DNA of 64,000 nt from Bacteroides muris (ex Afrizal et al. 2022) (GCF_004793475.1 NZ_SRYZ01000015.1:1-64000); one strand, 5' to 3'; counted from the stretch's first letter, positions 8,391 to 17,973 are shown. The notes: a model not told the origin generated them from the letters alone. Numbers and translations are program-made.

Positions 8391-9287
8391 ATGAAAAGAA
8401 TATTGCAATTCTTGTTGTCTTTTCTCTCCTTGGCCTTGGGATGTGTTTCCTGCCTCACCGAGGTGGAGGTGGGTGGCTGCAACAATGCGGTCGTCAGGTT
8501 TGAATACATGGCCGACGGTGCGGAAGACTGTTTTGCAGAGTATATATCCGCCGTAGACTATTACATTTATGACGAGCAGGGGAGTCTGGTGATTGCTTCG
8601 CGACTGGACAAGAAGAATCTGGAACATTTCCAAGGATTCAAGTTGCGCCTGCCTCGGGCAGGTACCTATCAGGTGGTGTGTTGGGGAAACATAGGCAGGC
8701 AGAACATGGCTTCTGCCACCGAAACGCTTGCCGGTGCCCGTGTCTGCAACCGGGAGGTGGCAAGCGGTTCTTTGCCCGGCAGCAACGACCCGCTTTATCT
8801 GGGAAGTACCGCTTTCACTCTTGCCGATGTGGATGGCAGAAAAGAGACTGTACTTCGCTTCCATGCTGCGCATATTACCTTCAAACCTTATATTGTTTTC
8901 GCAGGACAGACCGTGGTGCAAGATACGGATTGTCCCTATGAGGTGAAGGCAGGAATGTTTCCGGCCGAGATGAGCTTTGAGGGTGAGGCGGCAGGTGAAG
9001 AGACACTGTTCATGCCCTCCATGGATGCCTTTCCGGAGCGGAATATGTATGGGGGAGTGTGCGAGTTGCCTCTTTTCGGGGAGGACACTCCGGCCGTAGT
9101 GATGGTGTTCGATTGCAAAAGCGGTAAGAAACTGGCGGAAGTCAGCTTGCAGAAGTACATGGCAGAACATGGCATCCACCTTGCAGGAAAAGAAGAAATC
9201 GTGATAGAGATGCTGATAAGCATATCGGGCACGAATGTAACCATAAAATTGCCGGTGTGGGAAGAAGACAGCATCTTCCCTGCCTGA
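8391..9287 (+). CDS. FimB/Mfa2 family fimbrial anchor subunit
   Basis: Pilus anchor-type lipoprotein of 298 residues. The leader 'MKRILQFLLSFLSLALGC' runs into a lipobox cysteine. The mature part has the FimB/Mfa2 pattern 'VDYYIYDEQGSLV' and 'LRLPRAGTYQVVCWGN', and ends 'VTIKLPVWEEDSIFPA'. In known systems this protein stays in the outer membrane and limits pilus length. An ATG two codons upstream (8385) is also possible. The next gene starts 12 bp after the stop, so they are surely co-transcribed. Confidence 0.83.
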   Translation: MKRILQFLLSFLSLALGCVSCLTEVEVGGCNNAVVRFEYMADGAEDCFAEYISAVDYYIYDEQGSLVIASRLDKKNLEHFQGFKLRLPRAGTYQVVCWGNIGRQNMASATETLAGARVCNREVASGSLPGSNDPLYLGSTAFTLADVDGRKETVLRFHAAHITFKPYIVFAGQTVVQDTDCPYEVKAGMFPAEMSFEGEAAGEETLFMPSMDAFPERNMYGGVCELPLFGEDTPAVVMVFDCKSGKKLAEVSLQKYMAEHGIHLAGKEEIVIEMLISISGTNVTIKLPVWEEDSIFPA

Positions 9288-9299
9288 CGGAATAAAAAT

Positions 9300-10355
9300 A
9301 TGAAACAGATAGTTGGAATAATGACCCGGACGGTGCTGCTTGTTGTCTGGGGGATGATGGCCGTTGCTTGTGAACGTGGGGATGGCATTGATTCTGCCGA
9401 CCCTCTTGTCGCTGTGGCAGTGCATACTCGGGCGGGAGAGACGGACGGAGACCGACTTTCACCGACTTTGCAGCAGGGCATTGTATTTGCTTACAATGCA
9501 GACGGGATTTTGGAAGGATGTGCTACGTTCGATGCCACTTCCACTATGGTGGCATTCAAGTTGCGCGAGGGGAAAAAGACTTTTGTCGTTGTGGGAAATC
9601 CCCGTGAAGAGCTGAAAAAGAAACTGGTGAGACAGGTGGGGGCTGCTTCGGAGGAAACACCCGGCACGATTGCTGAAACCGGTGACGAAACGGTTACGTC
9701 ATGGACTAGCCCCTATCGCTACGAAAAGTTGAAAGGCGTGGTGGTAGGCTCCGACGACTTGGACTACATACGGACGAGCGGGCAAGTGCTGTTGTGGGGG
9801 GAGACGTGCACCGACGTACGGCAGAGCACCTCGGCGTCTGACACGCCGCTAAAGGTGGAAGTTGAAACATCAGCGGTGGTTTCCCGTCTGGAACTGTATG
9901 TACAGTGTGTCGCTCCTCTGCTGACGAAAGATGTTGTCATCACCGGAGTAAAGCTGGTGGATGTGCAGACGTCCGTGTTGCTGAACGGCAACAAGAATGC
10001 GGAAGCAAAGAAGGGCAATTTGGCATGTTCCACGCCCGATAACAGCGCTGTGTTCTCGGGTGGAGACGAGCCGCATTACAACGGTGAGGGTATTGATTTG
10101 TCAAAGCACTCGGCGGTGTGTACAGCCTATTCCTATCCGTCGAAGAATATGTATGTGGAGATGAATGTGAAGCTGAAAGGCAATGTAGGCGCGGAGACCT
10201 ATAAGCTTTACGTGCGAAACCAGGAAGACGACGACAGCGAAATGCGTGCAGGGCATCTTTATAGGATGCTTGTGACGTTTGTGCTTGACGAGAAAGGGAA
10301 ACTGACCGTCGCCGAGTGGCAGAACGTGAACAACGATTTTGTCATAGGCGGATGA
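9300..10355 (+). CDS. Fimbrial accessory lipoprotein (fimbrillin-like)
   Basis: A 351-residue lipoprotein; the leader ends in 'WGMMAVAC'. The mature protein begins with a short stretch containing 'VHTRAG', similar to the arginine-containing strand cleaved in fimbrillins, and goes on with 'LQQGIVFAYNADGILEG', typical of Mfa-like pilins. It ends 'KLTVAEWQNVNNDFVIGG'. It is probably an accessory or minor pilin (FimC/FimD or Mfa3 position), judged by order in the operon. Assignment to a specific subunit is not possible from sequence alone. Confidence 0.7.
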   Translation: MKQIVGIMTRTVLLVVWGMMAVACERGDGIDSADPLVAVAVHTRAGETDGDRLSPTLQQGIVFAYNADGILEGCATFDATSTMVAFKLREGKKTFVVVGNPREELKKKLVRQVGAASEETPGTIAETGDETVTSWTSPYRYEKLKGVVVGSDDLDYIRTSGQVLLWGETCTDVRQSTSASDTPLKVEVETSAVVSRLELYVQCVAPLLTKDVVITGVKLVDVQTSVLLNGNKNAEAKKGNLACSTPDNSAVFSGGDEPHYNGEGIDLSKHSAVCTAYSYPSKNMYVEMNVKLKGNVGAETYKLYVRNQEDDDSEMRAGHLYRMLVTFVLDEKGKLTVAEWQNVNNDFVIGG

Positions 10356-10415
10356 TATGTCTTCCTGTGTGTGGGATGATGAAGCGTTTATTTTCTGAAT
10401 TCTGATGAACTACTT

Positions 10416-12722
10416 ATGAAACCAGTTAATTATATATTGAACGTATGCTTGTTATGCATACTATGGGCATGTGCCGATGATGTTATCGGCCCCGGAACTC
10501 ACGAGGCCGGAGAGGCCGGAATGGAAGAGGTGTCGTTGTCGTTATCGGTGCGTCCTGCCCGTGTGATAGGCAGGCTGCCGGACGACGGAACCGCATCGAC
10601 ACGTGTATTGGATGAGGCCAAGGAGAAGGCGGTGGATAACATCTGGGTATTCCAGTACGACTCCAAGGGCAACCTCATCGCCTTGCCCCGCTATTATGAG
10701 CCCGATGACCTTGACGATGTGAAGATAATGCTTCGTCCGGCTACTTCGAGTAAGGTGTATGTGCTGGCCAACCTGAACGATGACAAAGGCTTCGTGAGTG
10801 ACAGTCTGGCCACTGAGGAACGCTTCTCGGAGCTGATGTTCAGTTTCGGGAAAGACGACCTGCACGATGAGGATGGCACCAACATGCTGATGCTGGGCAG
10901 TGCCACGCTCGACATCCTTCCCGGGCACACGAACAATTTCGAAATCTCCTTGGTACGGATGCTGGCCAAGATTACCTTCCGTATTGTCAAGAATGAGGAG
11001 GCAAATGCACTGAAAATCACTCGTGCAGAGGTGAAGAATATTCCCGCCGGTTTTCGCGCCGTGGCACCGGCAGCGGGTACGATATATCCCCAGAAACTCG
11101 ATTCGGTGGTGGACTATACCATCAAGTCGCCGGCAGCGGATGTGGATTATGTCTGGTACATGCCCGAGAACATGCAGGGTAGTAACAAGAACACCGACCC
11201 CGAGAACAAGAACAGGAACGCGCCTGCCAACGCCTTGCACCTTCAGCTCTACGTTTCTTCCGAGGCCGATGGCAGTAACTATATATATACCATCTATCCG
11301 GGCATGAACACCGTGGACAACTTTGACGTGAAGCGGAATCATAACTACAACGTGAAGCTCAGCCTCACCTCTATCAAGACGGACAACCGCGTGGTGGCAG
11401 CACCCGCCAACTGCTACGTGATGAAGCACAACGCTTTCATCATGTTCGACCCTTATACACGTACCGAGACCGGAGGTGGCTGGAAATATACCGATTATGT
11501 GGACAAGAACAATCCGGACAAGGCCCTCCATGATGTGGACATTTTGTGGCAGACCGGTGACGGGACGCACTTTCCCATCGGTGACAATTCGAAAAAAGAC
11601 CGGGTTTTCTTTGACGAGACAGAGCAGAAAGTGTGTGTAAGGAGCGGTGGCATTAACGGCAATGCCGTAATTGCGGCGCGCAATGCCAAAGGTGTCATCA
11701 TCTGGTCATGGCACATCTGGGTGAACAATGAAGCTCCGGCACAGCTGTCGCATGCGGTGAAGTACACCACATACAGCTGGAACAGCAGCGGCATCAATAC
11801 CGGTAAGCGTGTTCCGGGATACAGTTTCATGTCCTGCAACCTGGGAGCGGTGAGCACCAATGTGGGCGACATAGGTACCTTCGGCATGTATTACCAGTGG
11901 GGACGGAAGGACCCGTTCCCGCAAACGGCAAGAACGGATGGGGTCACTTTCTATGCGAATGCTTATCCGCATGTGCAGCATGTATATGACAACGAAGCGA
12001 AACTTCTGAATATGTCCAGCACGGCCGGTACGGGAGAACTGTTCAGAGCTGTCAAGGTAACTAAGGCTACGGGTAACATAGAACATTCCATACAGAATCC
12101 TACGGAGTTTATGGCGACCGTCACTCCCGGCTTGTTCCAGAATGGCGGAGAGAGTAGCGGACAACCCGGTCCGGGCAATGGAAGCACGCACGACCCGACA
12201 TATTATATCAATGACGGTGACTGGTATTGGGGACATAACGACAAACTATGGGGTGGGGTTCCTTTTGACGAAGCCACTGTCAACTATAACAATGTAGTGG
12301 CCAATAACGGGGCTACGAAGAAGTCCCTTTTCGATCCCTGTCCCGCCGGCTGGATATTGCCTCGAAGCGATGCGTGGATGGGATTCACAAGCACAGGGCT
12401 GAACACCTCCACTTATACACAGCAGAATTATTCGAACCATGGTAGTGAGTATGCGCATCATGGTATGACGTTCTATATGCAGGCTTGGCGCAGCGGTCCG
12501 ACTTCATTCTTCCCCCTCTGTGGCTGGAGAACCGGCGACGGCAGTTGCTTCGTGGTGAATGGGTGTGGAGGATACTACACCTCTGCGGCTTCTTACCACA
12601 ATGCTTCTTCCATCTTCCATATCCATCCGGAGTTGGTGAACCCTTACGATTACGGTTACCAGTATGCCCGCCGTTCCTGCGCATATCCGGTGCGGTGCGT
12701 GCGCGAGGAGATGGACGAGTGA
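10416..12722 (+). CDS. Large fimbrial tip-like lipoprotein (DUF4906 plus FISUMP-like C-terminus)
   Basis: A 768-residue lipoprotein (leader 'MKPVNYILNVCLLCILWAC'). Residues about 25-330 look like a DUF4906/fimbrillin-type region ('VDNIWVFQYDSKGNLIALP', 'VYVLANLND'). The C-terminal half (about 450-768) resembles FISUMP-type domains: 'GYSFMSCNLGA', 'YYQWGRKDPFP', 'FDPCPAGWILPRSDAW' and the closing 'YPVRCVREE'. Such domains are found on secreted and surface-displayed proteins. Being last and largest in the operon, it is a good candidate for the pilus tip adhesin; the ligand is unknown. Confidence 0.72.
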   Translation: MKPVNYILNVCLLCILWACADDVIGPGTHEAGEAGMEEVSLSLSVRPARVIGRLPDDGTASTRVLDEAKEKAVDNIWVFQYDSKGNLIALPRYYEPDDLDDVKIMLRPATSSKVYVLANLNDDKGFVSDSLATEERFSELMFSFGKDDLHDEDGTNMLMLGSATLDILPGHTNNFEISLVRMLAKITFRIVKNEEANALKITRAEVKNIPAGFRAVAPAAGTIYPQKLDSVVDYTIKSPAADVDYVWYMPENMQGSNKNTDPENKNRNAPANALHLQLYVSSEADGSNYIYTIYPGMNTVDNFDVKRNHNYNVKLSLTSIKTDNRVVAAPANCYVMKHNAFIMFDPYTRTETGGGWKYTDYVDKNNPDKALHDVDILWQTGDGTHFPIGDNSKKDRVFFDETEQKVCVRSGGINGNAVIAARNAKGVIIWSWHIWVNNEAPAQLSHAVKYTTYSWNSSGINTGKRVPGYSFMSCNLGAVSTNVGDIGTFGMYYQWGRKDPFPQTARTDGVTFYANAYPHVQHVYDNEAKLLNMSSTAGTGELFRAVKVTKATGNIEHSIQNPTEFMATVTPGLFQNGGESSGQPGPGNGSTHDPTYYINDGDWYWGHNDKLWGGVPFDEATVNYNNVVANNGATKKSLFDPCPAGWILPRSDAWMGFTSTGLNTSTYTQQNYSNHGSEYAHHGMTFYMQAWRSGPTSFFPLCGWRTGDGSCFVVNGCGGYYTSAASYHNASSIFHIHPELVNPYDYGYQYARRSCAYPVRCVREEMDE

Positions 12723-12790
12723 TTCCTGTAAAGGGCCGTGGGTGCGCGGCAATAGAAAAGTGAAACCAGGCTTGCGGATATGCGTCCCGA

Positions 12791-12842
12791 AGTTGGGGAT
12801 GTCTATCCCAAGGTTGGGGATGTCTATCCCAAGGCTTGGGAT
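12791..12842. repeat. 21-bp tandem repeat downstream of the pilus operon
   Basis: Two units of 21 bp (12791-12811 and 12812-12832) differ at one base, and a partial third follows. Each unit is itself a small hairpin (TTGGGGAT ... ATCCCAA), and the last copy forms TATCCCAA-ggc-TTGGGATA. It may act as the operon's terminator. Confidence 0.7.
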
Positions 12843-12994
12843 AGAACCGGCAGCCTGTCTTTATCATTTTTGCAACGAATACTTCAGGAGTTTATTGTCT
12901 GTATCTTGCAACTCTATTGCAAGTGTTTGTCAGGCGGGTAACCTATATCCTGTGGCAAGATTGCCGTTTTCTGGCAGAAGCCACAGCTCTTTCG

Positions 12995-13103
12995 TTGAAG
13001 GGAGTCAGAAGGAGTTAGGCCGATAGTATCGCTCTACATCAACATAACTATCGGCTTTAACTTCCGAGCCCGAAAGGCGATAACTCCTTCTAACTCCCTT
13101 CAA
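12995..13103. repeat. Nested inverted repeat between the pilus operon and the acyl-CoA synthetase
   Basis: Outer arms of 23 bp (12995-13017 and 13081-13103) are reverse complements with one mismatch. Inside, a perfect 9-bp pair (GCCGATAGT at 13019-13027, ACTATCGGC at 13047-13055) forms a second stem. The rest of the gap 12723-13221 holds a 21-bp tandem repeat and a promoter, but no gene. Confidence 0.75.
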
Positions 13104-13156
13104 TTTCCTTCAATGAAAAAGCCGTATGGAGCTAAGGCATATTTCTTCCTTTTCCG

Positions 13157-13187
13157 ATTGTTTTTACGTATGGAAAATGTATATTTG
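13157..13187 (+). promoter_or_regulatory. Promoter of the ADP-forming acyl-CoA synthetase gene
   Basis: ATTG at 13157-13160 (one base off TTTG), 19 bp, then TATATTTG at 13180-13187. The ATG follows at 13222. Confidence 0.65.
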
Positions 13188-13221
13188 TGCATGAATCACT
13201 AACTTAATGTAAGAACAGACT

Positions 13222-15285
13222 ATGATAACAAGCCAATTGCTTCATCCGGCCAGCATCGTGGTGGTGGGTGCATCCAATAACGTGCACAAGCCCGGAGGGG
13301 CTATTTTGAAGAATCTGCTTAGCGGCGGATATGCCGGCGAACTTCGTGCTGTGAATCCCAAAGAGACCGAAGTGCAGGGCCTTGCCGCTTTTGCCGACGT
13401 GAAAGAACTGCCCGATACAGACCTTGCCATCCTTGCCATTCCTGCCGTCCTTTGCCCCGATGTCGTGGAAGTACTTGCCGCGGAGAAGCAGGTAAAGGCG
13501 TTCATCATCCTCTCTGCCGGCTTTGGCGAGGAAACTCCTGAAGGAGCTGCGTTGGAAGACCGTATACTGGAAACGGTAAACCGGTATGGAGCTTCCCTGA
13601 TAGGCCCCAACTGCATCGGTTTTATGAACTCGTGGCATCATAGCGTATTCAGCCAGCCCATCCCGCAACTGCATCCGCAAGGGGTGGACCTGATTTCCAG
13701 TTCCGGTGCCACGGCGGTGTTCATACTGGAGAGCGCCGTGACCAAGGGATTGCAATTCAACTCAGTATGGTCTGTGGGAAATGCCAAGCAAATCGGTGTG
13801 GAGGATGTGCTGCAATACATGGACGAACAATTCAATCCGGAGACGGATTCCCGCATAAAACTTCTTTATATTGAAAGTATCGGTGACCCCGACCGTCTGC
13901 TGTTCCATGCGTCTTCGCTCATCAAGAAGGGCTGCAAGATTGCAGCCATCAAGGCGGGTAGCAGCGAGAGCGGCAGCCGGGCGGCAAGTTCGCATACGGG
14001 AGCCATTGCCAGCAGTGATTCGGCGGTGGAGGCCTTGTTCCGTAAGGCAGGTATTGTGCGTTGCTATTCGCGCGAGGAGCTGACGACCGTAGGTTGTATC
14101 TTCACACTGCCGGAACTGAAAGGGAAAAACTTCGCCATCATTACCCATGCCGGCGGTCCGGGAGTGATGCTGACCGATGCGTTGAGTAAGGGCGGACTGA
14201 ATGTCCCGAAACTGGAAGGGCCGGTGGCGGAGGAACTCAAGAGCAAGCTTTTTCCTGGTGCAGCCGTGGGAAATCCCATTGATATCCTGGCCACGGGTAC
14301 ACCGGAACACCTGCGCCTCTGTCTGGAGTATTGTGAGGAGAAGTTTGACGATATTGATGCCGTGATGGCCATCTTCGGTACCCCGGGACTGGTGACCATG
14401 TTCGAGATGTATGACGTATTGCACGAGAAGATGCAGACTTGCAGAAAACCGATTTTCCCGATTCTTCCTTCCGTCAATACGGCGGGAGCCGAGGTTGCTG
14501 CTTTTCTGGCAAAAGGCCATGTGAACTTTGCCGATGAAGTGACTTTGGGTACGGCACTTTCGCGGATAATGAACGCCCCGCGGCCTGCCAATAATGAAAT
14601 CGAGCTCTTTGGAGTGGACGTACCCCGCATACGTCGGATTATTGATTCCATTTCCGAGGACGGTTACATTGCCCCGCACCATGTGCAGGCGCTGCTTCGT
14701 TCGGCAGGCATTCCGGTGGTAGAGGAGTTTGTGTCCGACCGGAAGGAAGAGGTGCTTGCCTTTGCACGCCGGGTAGGTTTTCCGGTGGTGGCCAAGGTGG
14801 TAGGGCCGGTACACAAATCGGATGTGGGAGGCGTTGTCCTGAACATCAAGGGTGAACAGCATCTGGCGTTGGAGTTCGATCGCATGATGCAGATTCCCGC
14901 GGCGCATTCCATCATGGTGCAACCCATGCTGAAGGGTACGGAACTGTTTATCGGTGCCAAATATGAAGAGAAGTTCGGGCATGTAGTGCTCTGCGGTCTG
15001 GGAGGCATCTTTGTGGAGGTGCTGAAAGATGTGTCTTCCGGTCTGGCACCCTTGTCTTACGAGGAGGCTTACTCTATGATTCATTCCTTGCGTGCCTATA
15101 AGATTATTAAAGGTACGCGCGGGCAGAAAGGCGTGAACGAGGACAAGTTTGCAGAAATCATTGTGCGGCTTTCTACCTTGTTGCGTTTTGCCACCGAAAT
15201 CAAGGAACTGGACCTCAATCCGCTGTTGGCCACTGAAAAGCAGGTGATGGCGGTGGATGCACGCATTCGGATAGAGAAAACGTGA
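13222..15285 (+). CDS. ADP-forming acetate/acyl-CoA ligase (alpha and beta parts fused)
   Basis: It makes ATP and a free acid from an acyl-CoA, ADP and phosphate (or the reverse) in the cytosol. The 687-residue protein has a CoA-binding Rossmann domain (about 1-125, 'IVVVGASNNVHKPGGAI'), succinyl-CoA-synthetase-like ligase domains with the phosphohistidine candidate H258 in 'SSHTGAIASSD', and a C-terminal ATP-grasp domain (about 470-687, 'FPVVAKVVGPVHKSDVGGV'). Fusion of alpha and beta parts is the usual bacterial form. In Bacteroides such enzymes may save energy from acetyl- or propionyl-CoA; the substrate cannot be read from the sequence. It has its own promoter and is convergent with the YifB gene. 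Confidence 0.9.
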   Translation: MITSQLLHPASIVVVGASNNVHKPGGAILKNLLSGGYAGELRAVNPKETEVQGLAAFADVKELPDTDLAILAIPAVLCPDVVEVLAAEKQVKAFIILSAGFGEETPEGAALEDRILETVNRYGASLIGPNCIGFMNSWHHSVFSQPIPQLHPQGVDLISSSGATAVFILESAVTKGLQFNSVWSVGNAKQIGVEDVLQYMDEQFNPETDSRIKLLYIESIGDPDRLLFHASSLIKKGCKIAAIKAGSSESGSRAASSHTGAIASSDSAVEALFRKAGIVRCYSREELTTVGCIFTLPELKGKNFAIITHAGGPGVMLTDALSKGGLNVPKLEGPVAEELKSKLFPGAAVGNPIDILATGTPEHLRLCLEYCEEKFDDIDAVMAIFGTPGLVTMFEMYDVLHEKMQTCRKPIFPILPSVNTAGAEVAAFLAKGHVNFADEVTLGTALSRIMNAPRPANNEIELFGVDVPRIRRIIDSISEDGYIAPHHVQALLRSAGIPVVEEFVSDRKEEVLAFARRVGFPVVAKVVGPVHKSDVGGVVLNIKGEQHLALEFDRMMQIPAAHSIMVQPMLKGTELFIGAKYEEKFGHVVLCGLGGIFVEVLKDVSSGLAPLSYEEAYSMIHSLRAYKIIKGTRGQKGVNEDKFAEIIVRLSTLLRFATEIKELDLNPLLATEKQVMAVDARIRIEKT

Positions 15286-15322
15286 TTTTCGAAAGGTGGC
15301 AGTCCTGATGCTGTACCTCGGT

Positions 15323-16861
15323 TTATCCTGCCCAGTCTTCCCTGTCCAGGTTTCTGTAACCGATAGCTTCCGCCAGGTGCGCCGGCTGTATCAATTCGCT
15401 GCCTTCCAAGTCGGCGATGGTGCGCGCCACTTTCAATATGCGGTCGTAGGCACGTGCCGAAAGGTTCAGCCGGTTCATGGCATTCTTGAGCATGGCAAGC
15501 CCTTTCTCATCCGGACGGGCGTAGAGAGACAGCAACTTGCTGTTCATTTGCGCATTGCAATATACACCGGGAATGTCTGCGTATCTGGCTTCTTGAATTT
15601 GCCGGGCATATATCACACGCTCTCGTATCGTGGCGCTCGACTCACCCGGGCGGGTGTCCGCCATCTTTTCAAAGGGGAGTGGGGTGACTTCGATTTGCAG
15701 GTCTATGCGGTCGAGTAAAGGCCCGGATATACGATTCAGATACTTCTGTACTTGCCCGGGGCTGCAAACGCAGGCTTTGGTAGGGTGGTTATAGTAGCCG
15801 CATGGGCATGGGTTCATAGAGGCTACCAGCATAAAACTGGCGGGATATTCCACATTGCACCGAATGCGTGATACGGTAATTTTTCTATCTTCCAGCGGTT
15901 GACGGAGAACCTCCAAAACGCTGCGGTTATACTCAGGCAATTCGTCGAGGTACAGGATTCCATTATGTGCCAGGCTGATTTCGCCGGGTTGGGGAAAACT
16001 GCCTCCACCGGTCATGGCTACTGTGGAAATGGAATTGTGCGGATCGCGGAACGGGCGTTTTGAAATAAGTCCGCCGCCCTTGCCAAGTTTTCCGGCAACG
16101 GAATGGATTTTGGTTGTTTCCAGACTTTCTCCCAACGATAGGGGAGGAAGTATGGAGGGGAGGCGCTTTGCCAGCATGGATTTTCCGCTGCCGGGGGCCC
16201 CTATGAGAAGAATATTGTGGCTGCCTGCGGCGGCTACTTCCAGAGCCCGCTTCACGTTTTCCTGCCCCTTTACTTCCGCAAAGTCCAGCTCGAAAGAGCT
16301 TTGCTGGGAGTAGAACTCTTCACGGGTATTGACCTGCGTCGGAGCCAATTCTTGTTTTCCGTTGAAGAATTCAATGACATCCTTGATATTTTCCACGCCA
16401 TAGACTTTCAAGTTATTCACTACGGCGGCCTCATGTGCGTTCGAGCAGGGAACTATCATTCCTTCAAAGCCCAGTTCTCTGGCTTTGATGGCAATGGGAA
16501 GTGCTCCTTTGATTGGTTGCAGGCTACCGTCGAGGCTTAGTTCGCCCATCAACAGATAACGGTCCAGTTTATCAGACCGGATAACCTCGCTGGCTGCCAG
16601 CATGCCGATGGCTAAAGGCAAATCATAAGCAGAGCCTTCTTTTCGGATATCTGCCGGTGCCATGTTGATGACGATATTACTGGTCGGCATCCGGTAACCG
16701 TTGACCTGCAAAGCAGATATGATGCGTTGATGGCTTTCTTTTACCGCAGAATCCGGCAAGCCGACTAAATAGAACATACAGCCTCTGGAGCTGTTGACTT
16801 CAATGGTGATGAGGGTTGCGTCAATACCTTGAACAGCCGCTCCAAAAACTTTTATGAGCAC
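15323..16861 (-). CDS. YifB-family Mg chelatase-like AAA ATPase
   Basis: A cytosolic AAA+ ATPase of 512 residues, the usual length for YifB/ComM-like proteins. It has an N-terminal ChlI-like domain ('EVNSSRGCMFYLVGLPDSAV'), the Walker A motif GAPGSGKS at residues 221-228, the Walker B 'GILYLDELPEYN', and a C-terminal Mg-chelatase domain ('LNLSARAYDRILKVARTIAD'). ComM in other bacteria is a helicase that helps branch migration in recombination after DNA uptake; the same role here is inferred by family. A thioredoxin-like gene lies 38 bp upstream on the same strand. Confidence 0.92.
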   Translation of the reverse strand: MLIKVFGAAVQGIDATLITIEVNSSRGCMFYLVGLPDSAVKESHQRIISALQVNGYRMPTSNIVINMAPADIRKEGSAYDLPLAIGMLAASEVIRSDKLDRYLLMGELSLDGSLQPIKGALPIAIKARELGFEGMIVPCSNAHEAAVVNNLKVYGVENIKDVIEFFNGKQELAPTQVNTREEFYSQQSSFELDFAEVKGQENVKRALEVAAAGSHNILLIGAPGSGKSMLAKRLPSILPPLSLGESLETTKIHSVAGKLGKGGGLISKRPFRDPHNSISTVAMTGGGSFPQPGEISLAHNGILYLDELPEYNRSVLEVLRQPLEDRKITVSRIRCNVEYPASFMLVASMNPCPCGYYNHPTKACVCSPGQVQKYLNRISGPLLDRIDLQIEVTPLPFEKMADTRPGESSATIRERVIYARQIQEARYADIPGVYCNAQMNSKLLSLYARPDEKGLAMLKNAMNRLNLSARAYDRILKVARTIADLEGSELIQPAHLAEAIGYRNLDREDWAG

Positions 16862-16899
16862 GTTTTAATAATTAGGGGTTAATGATGGCAGGGTGGGGG

Positions 16900-17973
16900 C
16901 TACCGTCGGTTTTGTTTTTTGAGTCTCTTTCCGGTCTTTTCCTTCTCTTTCTCCTTTTGCTCTATTTCTGCCAGTTTCTTCTTAATGTCTTCCTCGCTCA
17001 TGTTTTTCCCTTCAATTTTTCCGGAAGGGCTAAGAAACAGATTGGCCGGCAATGCTTGTATGGCGAGCTGCTTGACGGGAGAGGTATTCCATCCGGAGAA
17101 ATCACAACTCTGTTCCCACTTCAGGGTATCTCTTTTGATTGCTTCTTCCCATTCCTTTTTGTCAATGTCCAGGGAGATGCCCCAGAGGGCGAATAGCTTG
17201 TTCTTTTCTTCTTTCTTGTAAATCCTGCGCAGGGCAGCGTTGGCTTCCATGCTTTGTTGGTTCCAGGATGCCCAGAAATGTATCAACAGATATTTGTCCT
17301 TAAAATTGGTGCGGCTGATTTGTGTACCTTTCGCATTGGGCAGATGAATGTACGGGATTGTTTTCCCGACAGATACTTTCTCTTCTTCTTGGATAAGGTC
17401 AAGCAGTTCATCTACATACGGGCGGTCTTTTAGTCCTCCGGTCATGTGTTCTGTCATTTCTTTGATTAAGGCGAAGTCCGGTTGCGGTTTTTGCACGAAA
17501 TATTTTTCCAGCAGATAGATGCTTGCCAATGAAGCAGGATGGCTGTTGATAAAGGTCTTTGCTTTTTCCTCCAATGCTTTCTCCGAGGAAGTGCTTAAAC
17601 CTTTCAACTCTTTCTGAAAGGCTGTCAGTTCTTCATTGAAGACATTCCCCGTAATTTCCAATGAAGTAATATCGGAAGCAGAACCTTTTATCTTTATTTT
17701 ATTTCCTTTGTTCAAGTAAAGAGGATACTCTGTACCGTCACTGAATAGCAACCATGCAGAGGCCAGCGTGTCGGTGCTGAGGGTTACGGAGAACTTGTCA
17801 TCCTTGACAAGCAGTGTGTCCATACGGTTATAGAACTTGTCCGTACCATATATATAAAGGGTATCATTCCCCAGTCCTTTGATTTCACCACTTAGGTGGA
17901 CTGAATTCGTGTTTTTGTCGCCGCAGGCAGACAATATGATAAGCAGAAGGTATGCAAGATAGATTTTCTTCAT
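16900..17973 (-). CDS. DUF4369/TlpA-like lipoprotein lacking the redox CXXC
   Basis: A 357-residue lipoprotein with the leader 'MKKIYLAYLLLIILSAC'; I chose this start over an upstream in-frame ATG at 18045 because it gives a proper lipobox. The N-terminal part (about 25-125) matches DUF4369 ('VHLSGEIKGLGNDTLYIYG') and the C-terminal part is a TlpA-type thioredoxin fold. Where the active-site CXXC should be (FWASWCGPC) the sequence reads 'FWASWNQQSMEAN' at about 234-243, so both cysteines are missing. It cannot do normal thiol exchange and may act as a binding protein. The tail is very rich in lysine and glutamate. Confidence 0.82.
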   Translation of the reverse strand: MKKIYLAYLLLIILSACGDKNTNSVHLSGEIKGLGNDTLYIYGTDKFYNRMDTLLVKDDKFSVTLSTDTLASAWLLFSDGTEYPLYLNKGNKIKIKGSASDITSLEITGNVFNEELTAFQKELKGLSTSSEKALEEKAKTFINSHPASLASIYLLEKYFVQKPQPDFALIKEMTEHMTGGLKDRPYVDELLDLIQEEEKVSVGKTIPYIHLPNAKGTQISRTNFKDKYLLIHFWASWNQQSMEANAALRRIYKKEEKNKLFALWGISLDIDKKEWEEAIKRDTLKWEQSCDFSGWNTSPVKQLAIQALPANLFLSPSGKIEGKNMSEEDIKKKLAEIEQKEKEKEKTGKRLKKQNRR

